A stretch of 41,981 bases of DNA from a virus. This document shows positions 30,330-38,604 of this stretch, piece after piece; within the stretch, counting starts at the first letter, position 1, and every line of letters starts with the position of its first letter. Where the stretch lies: positions 1 through 41,981 of IMG/VR virus record IMGVR_UViG_3300043777_000142; one strand, written 5' to 3'. The notes below the pieces were generated by a model that was given only the letters and a program-made list of their open reading frames with translations, did not search any database and was not told the origin of the DNA. A program made the position numbers and the translations under genes.

Positions 30330-30493
30330 GGCTGCACGGGAGGATATTTCTCCCTGTCCGAGTACTTGATACAGTGGTTGCAGTTGCCACGATTGGCGCG
30401 CTTAGCCTCATTAATCGTTTTGTAGTGGCTGGTCAGTCCATTGGCGTGGAAAATCACATGCCCGTTAATCAAACGCGCTGGGTACTTAATCAT
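30326..30493 (-). CDS. Small unknown protein with two cysteines (55 aa)
   Basis: ATG 30493 in an ATGA overlap with the preceding gene; TGA 30326-30328 overlaps the next GTG. Compact sequence (KYPARLINGHVIFHANGLTSHYKTINEAKRANRG), followed by a CNHCIKYSD knuckle that could bind metal together with nearby His residues. A plausible single-domain protein with unknown function. Confidence 0.6.
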   Translation of the reverse strand: MIKYPARLINGHVIFHANGLTSHYKTINEAKRANRGNCNHCIKYSDREKYPPVQP

Positions 30494-30699
30494 GACGGCA
30501 TCACCAGTTCTTGCGTGCGTATGGCTGCCATTTCAACCGTGCGCAGGCCTTTGTCGGCAACGTACGGACCGTGCCCGTTGAGCGTAGGGGCTCCCGCAAA
30601 CAGCCTCACAACGTGGTGCTCGCTGCCAACGGGGTTGATGTATTGGGCTTCATTGTCAACGCCGTCAAGGGTAACAATGACTCGGGTACCTTTCTTCAT
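30490..30699 (-). CDS. Small unknown protein (69 aa)
   Basis: ATG 30699 with AGGAG upstream. Sequence KKGTRVIVTLDGVDNEAQYI, then AGAPTLNGHGPYVADKGLRTVE, suggests a small beta-barrel-like domain. Follows the primase-helicase gene after a GTGGG/CCCAC hairpin (30719-30733). Coupled to the next gene by ATGA. Function unknown. Confidence 0.65.
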   Translation of the reverse strand: MKKGTRVIVTLDGVDNEAQYINPVGSEHHVVRLFAGAPTLNGHGPYVADKGLRTVEMAAIRTQELVMPS

Positions 30700-30732
30700 T
30701 TTCTTACTCCTGTTAGGTGTGGGAATAGCCCA

Positions 30733-32715
30733 CTACTGTATTGTGCCAGTATCGGGGGGCGGAGTATAGTATAATTGAGGCATTCCATTATTCTTATATT
30801 TTCTTTTTTCGTACCCTAGCCCAAGCAGAATAGCAGATGCTTCTCGTAATTGCGGATCACCTTGCCGCATTGGCAATTCCATCCATTTAAACAATTGGCT
30901 CATTGTAAATCTAAATTGTCCTTGAATAATATTGTTGGCCTGTTTGGCCATTTTATTCGCAGCAATTACTGAAAGCATATGCTCCTTAAAGATATTAGGA
31001 ACTTCAAAGTTTTCAGCATTTTCAGATGCGCCCTTTACTTCCCACCAGTCAGTTCCTCCCATTTGATACCGCTGCCAAGCTTCAGCCCAAAGTTGGTCTC
31101 GGTTAGCTTCAAGCGCTTTAAAATCAAGAAGCCTAGGCACCTCCACAATAGCATAACGACGTTGACCGGTAGGATCACTTTGAAGAAAATCATGCTTATT
31201 GCCGCAACCATATAGAGTAAACCTCCGTGGGAAAACTTCAACAGACGCTCCATAAGGAGGTCTGAACATATCTTGAGTAGTCGTAATCATCGCTTTAAGG
31301 AGTGAAGTATCCTTACGTGTAAAAGAATCCAACTCGTCGAAACCGACGACGAGCGCGCTATGGAGTAAGAGATGTAAATCCTTATTATCATGATCCCCAT
31401 AGAGGGTAGTGTTATTCCCTTTGAATAGAATACCGGGCATGCTGGTTTTCCCAGTGCCTTGTGGACCAATCGTGATAAATATCCAGTCAACCTTAGATCC
31501 GGGCTTATCCATTCTAGCACAGGACGATATAAGCCACTTAGACCCAACTTCGCGAGTAAATTGGTCATTTTTGACGCCCCAATGGTCTATCAGCCATGTA
31601 TCTAGTCTTGGAGTCTGATCCCACATTAAGTTTTTGACATAATCCAACATCGGACTACGTTCATTTTCCTTTGCAAGACTTCGCATACAAAGTTGAATAG
31701 TCTTACTACTGACCTTTTCCATACCGAAATTGTGCTGCATGTGATTAGCTACATCCATTTCAGTGCGATCGGGCTCGGCCGGTTCGTCGCCAAACATCAC
31801 GCGGTTATTGTCGCGATTAAGCCAAAGAGGTGGGAATGCAGGATGATTACGCATCAAACGCATGATGTTTGATGTATGCTGGTGAATTATAGCCTTGCCT
31901 TTAGAATCAGTCCTAAAGGCTAGATTGTACTTAGTTGCGAGAGATTGGGGAGTCTGGACAAGGTCGTTGGGATCCAAGGATGGAATAGCCATGACGTGCT
32001 GTTTGGCGTCTGATCCCCAGGCAACAATAAGGTCGTCAATCTTACCCGGAGGATTAAGCAGCGAAATGGTGAATCCACACTGCGACAGGGCATGTGCGAA
32101 CGTACCATATGCTCTACAGACATCATATCGGAATATATCTCCGTCTGGGATAATGACCACGTCCTTAACACTTCTTCGGTTAAGGTATTCAAGAATCCAT
32201 GGGTGCGGACCGCCTGTTCCATTGGGATTGCCCCACATCGTGCATCCAGCAATACCGAATGCTGGGAGGCCCAGATTTTTAATGACGGAAACTGTTTTCT
32301 TTTCTCCCTCACAAACGTAGATCGTATCCCCCGTAATCTCTTGGCAAGGGTAGAGGTACGGAAGGAAGCTGGGGAGTCCGTAAGCAGATAGCTCCTCACT
32401 AGATGGCTGTGTGTAGCGCTGCTCTTTACTAAAAGGGGGATACTTGAGCTTAATGCGGTACATGGTGTTGAAGTTATCGGCGTCACGTAAAACGTCTCCA
32501 TTAAGATCAAAATAGGGGATATGATAGCCAGCCAGCGCGCGCTCAGGTAACTTCATATTATCCACGGCATAGCCATAGATATCATCAAAACTGATGCCTG
32601 ACTTGGCCAGGTCATCGTCGGCAAATTCCCTATTGAATTTAGTGGATGGTGTGCCTATGAAATCGGAGTTGACAACTCTTCTGACCCGATAGGGTCTGAA
32701 TGCGACAACGGACAT
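30733..32715 (-). CDS. TOPRIM primase / VapE-type helicase (replicative)
   Basis: 660 residues, ATG 32715 with AGGAATAAG upstream. TOPRIM-like part: E136 in YVCEGEKKT and D191/D193 in VVIIPDGD. C-terminal VapE-like ATPase: Walker A GPQGTGKT (417-424), Walker B VVGFDELD (456-463) and a candidate arginine finger at RR 519-520. It should synthesise primers and/or unwind DNA for the phage replisome. The only large gene of the minus-strand early set, transcribed divergently from the plus-strand block that carries the DNA polymerase. Family A polymerase plus VapE is a known podovirus combination (inference for function). Confidence 0.8.
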   Translation of the reverse strand: MSVVAFRPYRVRRVVNSDFIGTPSTKFNREFADDDLAKSGISFDDIYGYAVDNMKLPERALAGYHIPYFDLNGDVLRDADNFNTMYRIKLKYPPFSKEQRYTQPSSEELSAYGLPSFLPYLYPCQEITGDTIYVCEGEKKTVSVIKNLGLPAFGIAGCTMWGNPNGTGGPHPWILEYLNRRSVKDVVIIPDGDIFRYDVCRAYGTFAHALSQCGFTISLLNPPGKIDDLIVAWGSDAKQHVMAIPSLDPNDLVQTPQSLATKYNLAFRTDSKGKAIIHQHTSNIMRLMRNHPAFPPLWLNRDNNRVMFGDEPAEPDRTEMDVANHMQHNFGMEKVSSKTIQLCMRSLAKENERSPMLDYVKNLMWDQTPRLDTWLIDHWGVKNDQFTREVGSKWLISSCARMDKPGSKVDWIFITIGPQGTGKTSMPGILFKGNNTTLYGDHDNKDLHLLLHSALVVGFDELDSFTRKDTSLLKAMITTTQDMFRPPYGASVEVFPRRFTLYGCGNKHDFLQSDPTGQRRYAIVEVPRLLDFKALEANRDQLWAEAWQRYQMGGTDWWEVKGASENAENFEVPNIFKEHMLSVIAANKMAKQANNIIQGQFRFTMSQLFKWMELPMRQGDPQLREASAILLGLGYEKRKYKNNGMPQLYYTPPPDTGTIQ

Positions 32716-32909
32716 TTATTTCTTATTCCTGTTACAGAGAGGTTATGGGCGGCCCTGGTGGGGTAATATAGCGCCTGCAAAACTTCGTAACTGTAAGAAT
32801 TACAGCACATTATGTAATTTAATGTTCATAATAGCGGTTTCGCTATTGTAAATCATTTTAGACGCGGGCACACTACTTAACGTGCATACCCGCACACTAA
32901 GGAGTAAGG
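32716..32909. promoter_or_regulatory. Divergent intergenic control region
   Basis: Separates the two transcription blocks. Palindromes CTGTAA-gaa-TTACAG (32791-32805) and ATAGCG-gttt-CGCTAT (32831-32846) look like operators. A possible minus-strand promoter has TTTACA (32847-32852), 16 bases, then TATGAA (32825-32830). I found no clear plus-strand -10/-35 pair; GTGC/GCAC inverted parts lie at 32865-32893. Confidence 0.5.
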
Positions 32910-33401
32910 ATGGAGCAGAATAACCAACTGGATGTAGAGTCCGAAAACCCAATTGATTTGCAGCTTGTGGAAGACAAGCTACGCCTTGCCAAGAAGCAAA
33001 TGATGTGGAATGCCAGTCGATCTGTGCTGGATTCATGCGTGCAAGCATTCTCCAAACTGGGGCTGGAATTGCACCTAGAAAACGACTACATCAACCTGTC
33101 TGTGACTGGTGATGCCAAGCGGCTTGGCGAAGTAGTGCGTATCTTGCGCATTGGTGGGTTCAACACGGCGGCTGTCAGACCGAAGGTTGGGGATACATCT
33201 TGGCACGCATTCTGGAAAAATGAACTGTGCCCAGTCAAGTTCTTCCTTAATTTCACCAGCAGTGTTTGTCGCCGTATTAAAGTCGGTACCAGGCTGGTAG
33301 AGGAAGACGTGTTCGAAACCAAGTGCGGCGACATAAGCAGCGAAATGCTGGAACAGGAACCAAAAGTGGTGGAATTTGACGACAGGGACGGTATAGCATG
33401 A
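32910..33401 (+). CDS. Unknown early protein (163 aa)
   Basis: ATG 32910 with AAGGAG, the first gene of the plus-strand block and therefore early-expressed if transcription starts at the divergent region. Acidic at both ends; residues 25-80 are helical (LAKKQMMWNASRSVLDSCVQAFSKLG), and the middle has FFLNFTSSVCRRIKVGTRLVEEDVF. No motif recognised. Coupled to the next gene by ATGA. Could be a host-takeover or regulatory protein, but only position suggests this. Confidence 0.62.
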   Translation: MEQNNQLDVESENPIDLQLVEDKLRLAKKQMMWNASRSVLDSCVQAFSKLGLELHLENDYINLSVTGDAKRLGEVVRILRIGGFNTAAVRPKVGDTSWHAFWKNELCPVKFFLNFTSSVCRRIKVGTRLVEEDVFETKCGDISSEMLEQEPKVVEFDDRDGIA

Positions 33402-33832
33402 CTAAACGCACCACGGTTCCAAGGGCTTTGAGGAAGGTAGTGCAGAAATACTACCCACATGTTTCCCAAATAAAGGAAGCCAAGAAGGACATAACCATCG
33501 AAGTCACCAAGGCTGATTGCAAGCAGGGCTTTTCCAAAGCCCCCGATAGTTGCGCAATGGCCCTCTCGGCCAAACGAAGGTATGGGTACGATGGAGCTAT
33601 AATATCTTTGCGCGTAGCCTATCTGATTAAGAAAGATGTAGCAACCAGGTATATCGTACCAGCCACGCTCAGAAAGGAATTGGTTACTTTCGATCTAAGA
33701 AAGCAATTTTCACCTGGGAAATTTACTTTAAAGGCTCCAAGTATTGCAGAACTCTTGGGTCCTAGACCTGTATCTAAGCACCCTAGGCCTGCTGCAATTC
33801 GCCAAGTTTTCCCAGATGTGAGAGTGTTATGA
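33398..33832 (+). CDS. Unknown basic early protein (144 aa)
   Basis: ATG 33398 in an ATGA overlap. Basic (PRALRKVVQKYYPHVSQIKEAKKD; KAPDSCAMALSAKRRYGYDGAI), with a strand-rich centre (IISLRVAYLIKKDVATRYIVPATLRKEL). The CAMA-type segment after PDS recalls small phage proteins of unknown role. Part of a four-gene coupled early cluster. The basic charge may indicate DNA association. Confidence 0.6.
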   Translation: MTKRTTVPRALRKVVQKYYPHVSQIKEAKKDITIEVTKADCKQGFSKAPDSCAMALSAKRRYGYDGAIISLRVAYLIKKDVATRYIVPATLRKELVTFDLRKQFSPGKFTLKAPSIAELLGPRPVSKHPRPAAIRQVFPDVRVL

Positions 33833-34212
33833 GCAACCACCCCAGTTACTTTATTGACGAACTTGCGGAAGAGTATCTCAACTTGCGCGCTGAGCGATTA
33901 GCGATTGACAAGCGCGCAGCGGATGCCAAGAAGCTTGAGGAAACTGCCAAGCAGAAACTTGAAAAACACATGCTTGACAGCGGCACTACCGATTACAAAG
34001 GCGAGCACCTGCGCGTGCATATGGAGCGGGAGTTCAAGCCCACCGCGACGGACTGGGGCCTTATCCAAAAGTTTGTCATCGACAACAATGCGTTTGATTT
34101 ATTCCAAAAGCGTTTGACTGAAAGCGCTGTGAAGGGGCGCTGGGAGGACGGTATTTCAATTCCGGGTATTGAAAAATTCCCGGTGGACAAACTATCTATC
34201 ACTAAGGCGTGA
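33829..34212 (+). CDS. Unknown early protein with coiled coil (127 aa)
   Basis: ATG 33829 in an ATGA overlap. Residues 10-50 form a charged coiled coil (ELAEEYLNLRAERLAIDKRAADAKKLEETAKQKL); the C-terminal half (TATDWGLIQKFVIDNNAFDLFQKRL, WEDGISIPGIEKFPV) is folded. The layout resembles phage proteins encoded beside ssDNA-binding and recombination genes, but the family is not identified. Confidence 0.62.
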   Translation: MSNHPSYFIDELAEEYLNLRAERLAIDKRAADAKKLEETAKQKLEKHMLDSGTTDYKGEHLRVHMEREFKPTATDWGLIQKFVIDNNAFDLFQKRLTESAVKGRWEDGISIPGIEKFPVDKLSITKA

Positions 34213-34222
34213 GTAATGAGCA

Positions 34223-34969
34223 ATGAGTAATGAAGACACTGTTGAGAAGGGGAAACAAGTCGTCAATTGGGAAGAAGAGCTTGCCAAGGATGCCAAGCAG
34301 CAGGCAGAACGAGAGCGCCCAGCGCTCGCCGCCATCAGCCTGCGCGGTGGGATTATGATGTACGAAAAGGTACAAATCCCAGGAAACAAGTTGATTTGCA
34401 TTATTGTCGCATCCATGATGCAGAGGCTGTACTATGACAAGCCGTTCGATCCTAATAAACCCGCCAGCCCTATCTGCTTTGCTTTCCACGATGGAGAAGA
34501 TGGCGTGCCGTGGACTCCTCACGAAAAGGCACACGAAAAACAAGCCGAAACGTGCGCTCTCTGCCCGATGTCCGAGTGGGGCAGCGACATTAAAGGTGGT
34601 CGCGGTAAAGCCTGCAAGGAAGTTCGCAAACTTGCGCTTATCCCCGGTGCCGAGTCGAAGGAAATGGCCCTCCTGTCAGTGCCTGTCATGTCGGTTAAGA
34701 ATTGGAGCAATTACGTCAACGGAGTGGCAGCTTCTGCTAAGCGGCCTCCTTGGGGAGTTCTCACTGAAATATCTGTTCACCCTGATGCAAGGAGCCAATT
34801 CGTCGTTAAATTCGATCTGGTTGACTTGCTTCCAGAATCTAAGTTGGCAGGGATATATAGCAAGATTGGACTGGCTAGGGAAGTCCTGACAACCCCGTAC
34901 GACTACCAGAATCCGCAGGAGACAATGGGGAGTCGTCAGGATGGTCCTGAGAAAAAGAAGAAATACTAA
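34223..34969 (+). CDS. Probable ssDNA-binding protein with Cys-rich site
   Basis: 248 residues, start ATG 34223, separated by 10 bp from the previous gene. Contains CALCPMSEWGSDIKGGRGKAC (residues about 113-133), a zinc-binding-like pattern with KACKEVRKL, as in phage single-stranded DNA-binding or recombination-associated proteins. C-terminal half: EISVHPDARSQFVVKFDLVDLLPESKLAGIYSKI and a lysine-rich tail. The polymerase gene lies just downstream, so a replication function fits. Called from the Cys motif and context, moderate confidence. Confidence 0.55.
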   Translation: MSNEDTVEKGKQVVNWEEELAKDAKQQAERERPALAAISLRGGIMMYEKVQIPGNKLICIIVASMMQRLYYDKPFDPNKPASPICFAFHDGEDGVPWTPHEKAHEKQAETCALCPMSEWGSDIKGGRGKACKEVRKLALIPGAESKEMALLSVPVMSVKNWSNYVNGVAASAKRPPWGVLTEISVHPDARSQFVVKFDLVDLLPESKLAGIYSKIGLAREVLTTPYDYQNPQETMGSRQDGPEKKKKY

Positions 34970-35015
34970 TTGAACAGGAGAAGCGTCGCAGTGCCAATCT
35001 GCGCGCAACTAGCGT

Positions 35016-35049
35016 CACGTGTTTGCCGAGCGTGCCTGATTCGGCTTTA
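35016..35049 (+). other. Hairpin element CACGTGTTTGCCGAGCGTG, copy 1
   Basis: CACGTG (35016-35021), GCCGAGCGTG (35025-35034) and TCGGCTTT (35041-35048). GCCGA pairs with TCGGC. Nearly the same 19 bases precede the glycosyltransferase gene at 41589-41607. It sits just before the polymerase start and may be an attenuator or terminator. Confidence 0.5.
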
Positions 35050-35059
35050 GGGGATAAAT

Positions 35060-36946
35060 TTGATTGAACCGATTACGATTGATTTTGAAACAGAAGCTAT
35101 TGTTGGTAATCCTCTAGTCAACCCCCCGAAGCCGGTCGGCTGCGCGGTGTGGGTTCCAGGAGAGGAACCGGTGTACTACTCATGGGGCAGCCTGCATGGC
35201 GATAATAACATCACTTGGGCGCAATTTCATGCGTATTTGGAACGAATTAGGGATAGCGGGATGCCTCTGCTATTTCATAACGCTGGCTTTGATATTTCTG
35301 TCTGGAATGCTTCCTTTTGTAACGCTCGGGTGCTACAGCACTCCAATCAGTGGACACTAATCCATGATACTATGTACCTCATCTTTTTGGCCGACCCTTA
35401 TTCTAACAATTTCTCTCTTAAGCCAAGTGCTGATCGCTTTTTGGGCATGCCGCCAAGCGAGCAGGATGCACTCACTGATTGGATCGTGGCAAACGTACCT
35501 GAATGCGGGTCTAGAAAGGAAGCGGGAGCTTATATTTGTCGCGCGCCAGTTAGTCTGGTCGGTCCCTACGCTATTGGCGATGTCGTCCGCACACGCAAGC
35601 TATTTGATTACCTCTATGCACAGATAGAAGAAAAGGATATGGTGGCTGCTTATGACCGAGAACGACGCCTTTTACCTATCCTTATGGGGGGTACTTGCAG
35701 AGGCATTCGTGTGGCTCGCGATTTGTTGGCTGGGCATCTTGAAGCTTATGAGTCTTGTGAAGCGATTGCAAGTGAGCGTCTCAGTAGCATCCTTGGCAGT
35801 AATGCCTTTGATAGTGATGACTGTCTTGCTGACGCTCTTGAACGTTGCGGTGCTGTTACCGAATGGGTTTTAACTCCTAAGTCTGGCAAGCGCAGTATGT
35901 CTAAGGACAACTTGCGAATTATCAGGCCAGACGTCAAGATTTTGCTTGACTACAAAAACCGATTAGACACCTGTATCCAGATGTTTATGCGCCCCTGGAT
36001 GGAGTACAGCGCTGCCGATGGGCGTCTGCATCCTAATTGGAATCAAGTAAGGCAAAGTCGTGGCGATACTTTCTTCTCTAAAGGGGCCAGGACAGGGCGT
36101 CTATCAAGTGACAGTCCTAATTTTCAAAACGTCCCGACTGAATTTGTGGATAAGCAAGGCAATCCTTTACCCGTACCGGAGGGCCTATACCCGCTACCTC
36201 AATTGAGAGCTTACTGCTTACCCGAGGTGGGGCATGTGTGGCTCAAGCGGGATTTCTCGAGCCAAGAGATACGGATACTGGCTCATTTTGAGGATGGCTC
36301 ACTTTGCGAGGCTTATCGAGCTGACCCCAGTCTAGATCCCCACCAAATGGCGAAAGAGCTTATAGCTCAAATGATAGGAATGGTGTATGCGCGTAAGGAT
36401 ATCAAAATCACCGGATTTTCAATTATCTACGGAACAGGAGGCCCGGGCCTTAGCGGACAACTTGGGTGTCCTGTCGAAGAGGCTCGCTCTATTAAGGCTG
36501 CATATCTTGATGCAATGCCCGGCGTTCGCGACCTTATGTGGGACGTACAGGCTAGAGGACGTCGCGGTGAGGCTATCCGAACTTGGGGAGGCCGACTTTA
36601 TATTGCTGAGCCAGCTAAGATCATTGATGGTAAATGGCGGGACTTCGCGTACAAACTCCTCAACTACCTTATTCAAGGCAGCGCAGCCGACCAAACGAAA
36701 GAAAGCATCTGTGATTGGGAAGACGCGCGTAGCTGGGAAGCAATCTTCCTCGCAACCGTCCACGACGAAATCAATATCAGTGCGCCGCGCGAAGCAGCTA
36801 ATGAACATATGCGGATTTTGCAACGAACCATGGACGCGGACCGCTTCGACGTCCCCATGCGCAGCGAGGGTTTTGTTGGAGAAAACTGGGCGGAATTGAA
36901 GGAGTGGGATGATGAAACAGAGCGACCTAAGGATCATGCTGGTTAA
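35060..36946 (+). CDS. Family A DNA polymerase with 3'-5' exonuclease
   Basis: 628 residues, TTG start at 35060 with GGGGATAA upstream. Exonuclease: IDFETE (D8, E10), HNAGFD (N74, D78), YAIGD (Y170, D174). Polymerase: motif A RDFSSQEIR (397-405), motif B RKDIKITGFSIIYG (R445, K449, F453, Y457), motif C VHDE (567-570). Tyr457 would be the O-helix tyrosine that limits chain-terminator use (as in T7). Replicates the phage genome with a primase-helicase on the other strand. Closest relatives should be T7-like and other podovirus polymerases. All core motifs intact. Confidence 0.9.
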   Translation: MIEPITIDFETEAIVGNPLVNPPKPVGCAVWVPGEEPVYYSWGSLHGDNNITWAQFHAYLERIRDSGMPLLFHNAGFDISVWNASFCNARVLQHSNQWTLIHDTMYLIFLADPYSNNFSLKPSADRFLGMPPSEQDALTDWIVANVPECGSRKEAGAYICRAPVSLVGPYAIGDVVRTRKLFDYLYAQIEEKDMVAAYDRERRLLPILMGGTCRGIRVARDLLAGHLEAYESCEAIASERLSSILGSNAFDSDDCLADALERCGAVTEWVLTPKSGKRSMSKDNLRIIRPDVKILLDYKNRLDTCIQMFMRPWMEYSAADGRLHPNWNQVRQSRGDTFFSKGARTGRLSSDSPNFQNVPTEFVDKQGNPLPVPEGLYPLPQLRAYCLPEVGHVWLKRDFSSQEIRILAHFEDGSLCEAYRADPSLDPHQMAKELIAQMIGMVYARKDIKITGFSIIYGTGGPGLSGQLGCPVEEARSIKAAYLDAMPGVRDLMWDVQARGRRGEAIRTWGGRLYIAEPAKIIDGKWRDFAYKLLNYLIQGSAADQTKESICDWEDARSWEAIFLATVHDEINISAPREAANEHMRILQRTMDADRFDVPMRSEGFVGENWAELKEWDDETERPKDHAG

Positions 36947-37082
36947 AGTTGGGATTATCTGGCAATGGTCGGCGAACATGGCCCAGTGCTTGGGGAGCTC
37001 CAAGTATTGGATGAAAATGGCACTTGGTATAGCGTCGGCATTGTGGCTGATGAAATTAAAAGGATTGTATCATGAAATTTAG
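36912..37082 (+). CDS. Small protein after the polymerase (56 aa); alternative overlapping frame exists
   Basis: ATG 36912 has a strong AAGGAG (36898-36903) and overlaps the polymerase 3' end by 35 bp. Product is hydrophobic in the middle (MKMALGIASALWLMK). A second frame, ATG 36965 to TGA 37073-37075 (36 aa), has a more protein-like sequence (GELQVLDENGTWYSVGIVADEIKR) and its stop overlaps the next start as ATGA. One of the two, or both, may be real. Confidence 0.42.
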   Translation: MKQSDLRIMLVKVGIIWQWSANMAQCLGSSKYWMKMALGIASALWLMKLKGLYHEI

Positions 37083-37260
37083 GCTCAAAATGGTGCCCAT
37101 AGAAACTATGGAAACTGGAAAGATTTACCTGAATGCGCTCAACTGCGCGGGGAAAACTGATAAAGAACTTAGCGTAGTTCAAGGACCATGCGTGTTAGAA
37201 ATCAGCACATCCACTTATGGTAAAGATGATGATTGGAAGCCTGTAGAGTTCTCTGAGTGA
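37072..37260 (+). CDS. Small unknown protein (62 aa)
   Basis: ATG 37072 with AAGGAT upstream. Strand-rich sequence (KFRLKMVPIETMETGKIYLNALNCAG; ELSVVQGPCVLEISTSTYG) of a small single domain. Ends in a GTGA overlap with the next gene. No family recognised. Confidence 0.58.
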   Translation: MKFRLKMVPIETMETGKIYLNALNCAGKTDKELSVVQGPCVLEISTSTYGKDDDWKPVEFSE

Positions 37261-37505
37261 GAACTCACTATGTTGTGGGTGATCCAGCAATACTTCAAAT
37301 AACCCCAGGAATTTGTCCCACATGCAAAGAAGGCGTACAGGTCATGTTTTACCTTAGTGATGACAATAATGAGCGCTGTTGGGTGAATATTCAAGGTAAT
37401 TTTTTATCTTATGGTCACGATAAAGTGGTAAATTTCCATCAGCATCCACACCAAAGAAAATCAGGACTATTTGGTAGAGGAGGAAAAGATGACCTGGAGT
37501 CTTAA
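37257..37505 (+). CDS. Small zinc-finger-like unknown protein (82 aa)
   Basis: GTG 37257 in a GTGA overlap. Contains ICPTCKEGVQVMFYLSDDNNERCW, a CxxC knuckle with one further Cys, and a His-rich part (YGHDKVVNFHQHPHQRK) that could complete a metal site. Overlaps the nuclease gene by 17 bp. Function not recognised. Confidence 0.55.
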   Translation: MRTHYVVGDPAILQITPGICPTCKEGVQVMFYLSDDNNERCWVNIQGNFLSYGHDKVVNFHQHPHQRKSGLFGRGGKDDLES

Positions 37506-38130
37506 CCGCTTAAAGACCTTCGAGACTTGCCATGCAAAGTTCAATTACCAGTATAACGTTGGACTCGAACGTGGTCCTGCGGGACCTGCCGCCCAGCGAG
37601 GAATTGATATTCACAAAGAGATTGAAAACTCTATTAAGGGAATCGCTCCAGAGCCCCATGCGGCCGGACACGTTAGTCAACATCTTGCTGCTCTTAAGCT
37701 CTCTGGATGCCCAGTCCATGCGGAATATAGCCTCAAACTTGATAGAGAGTGGAAAGCGGTCCTCAGTGGTGATTACTGGTATCATGGCGTTATAGATCTA
37801 CTAGCCTTTCCGGAGCCTGGCCTCGCTCACATTCGCGATTGGAAAACCGGGAAAATATACCCCGATCACGATCAGCAGAAGGAACTGTACAGTTTGGCCG
37901 TGTTCTGTGCCTTTACTGAAATACAGCAGATCCAAACATTTTTCGATTATCTTGACTTGGGGAAAACCATCACGCGTACATACCATCCGCATATGGTCGC
38001 CCCCGCTAAAGAACGATGGACGGCCAGGGTAGCCCGCATGGAAGCTGCAACTGAATTTATGCCAATGCCAGGGTATGCGTGTCGGTGGTGCAACTACTCA
38101 CAGTCTAAGGGTGGCCCATGCAGGTTCTGA
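37489..38130 (+). CDS. Cas4/RecB-like PD-(D/E)XK nuclease with probable Fe-S cluster
   Basis: 213 residues from ATG 37489 with GAGGAGG upstream. Nuclease core: H42 (RGIDIHKE), D103 (HGVIDLLAF), DWK (D117, K119) in IRDWKTGK, and QQKELYSLA (129-137). Four cysteines, C14 near the N-terminus and C198, C201, C211 at the C-terminus (ACRWCNYSQSKGGPC), match the iron-sulfur arrangement of Cas4 and AddB-type nucleases. Probably a DNA end-processing or recombination exonuclease for phage replication; a Cas4-like anti-CRISPR or spacer role is only speculative. No CRISPR array nearby. Confidence 0.82.
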   Translation: MTWSLNRLKTFETCHAKFNYQYNVGLERGPAGPAAQRGIDIHKEIENSIKGIAPEPHAAGHVSQHLAALKLSGCPVHAEYSLKLDREWKAVLSGDYWYHGVIDLLAFPEPGLAHIRDWKTGKIYPDHDQQKELYSLAVFCAFTEIQQIQTFFDYLDLGKTITRTYHPHMVAPAKERWTARVARMEAATEFMPMPGYACRWCNYSQSKGGPCRF

Positions 38131-38288
38131 TAGGGTACAACAATCCACAATGCAGCGAATGTCTAAACCCATTGGTGCGGGAGTCGTACACTTGTAAGAA
38201 CTTTGGCATTAATCTTGAAATTCCGTTTATAAGATTGGAAGTGAAAAAACATGCGAAACTTTTAGATGGAGGCGCTGACCATGGTTAA
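38118..38288 (+). CDS. Small cysteine-containing protein (56 aa)
   Basis: ATG 38118 with AAGGGTGG upstream, overlapping the nuclease stop by 13 bp and the next gene by 8 bp. Contains NPQCSECLNPLVRESYTC, a CxxC plus one Cys (possible metal knuckle), then basic residues (RLEVKKHAKLL). Good packing in the operon supports it. No family. Confidence 0.58.
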   Translation: MQVLIGYNNPQCSECLNPLVRESYTCKNFGINLEIPFIRLEVKKHAKLLDGGADHG

Positions 38289-38604
38289 GCGGTTTCACGA
38301 TCCTGGCGATTGGATGCAGTCACCGACCGGCGAATACGTGCTTGCGTCGGACTACGACAGGCTTCTGGATATCATGAAAGATACCTTGGAGCTTGCAACG
38401 CAATTCCTACGAGACCGCTCCGACGATGGAGTGACGGACAAGGACAACGAGGGACTGCTGCGCCAATGCGAAACCGTGCTTGAGTGGGCCGAAGCCGAGA
38501 CACACTCGACGGCGGCTCCCCTGACCTTGTCGCCGGATGGAAAGCAAGTTGGGAGGTGGGTGCAAGGCTTCCCTGATGACTCACAGTCCGATGGAGGCGC
38601 TGAG
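38264..38604 (+). repeat. Duplicated ribosome-binding segment GATGGAGGCGCTGA
   Basis: The 14-base segment GATGGAGGCGCTGA precedes ATG 38281 (from about 38265) and ATG 38607 (from about 38590), each time with the GGAGG in ribosome-site position. A small direct duplication, perhaps from recombination of initiation regions. Confidence 0.6.

Noticed and set aside
37489-38130. True CRISPR Cas4 belonging to a CRISPR system
   Set aside because: No array, no other cas gene; the replication neighbourhood explains the nuclease better.
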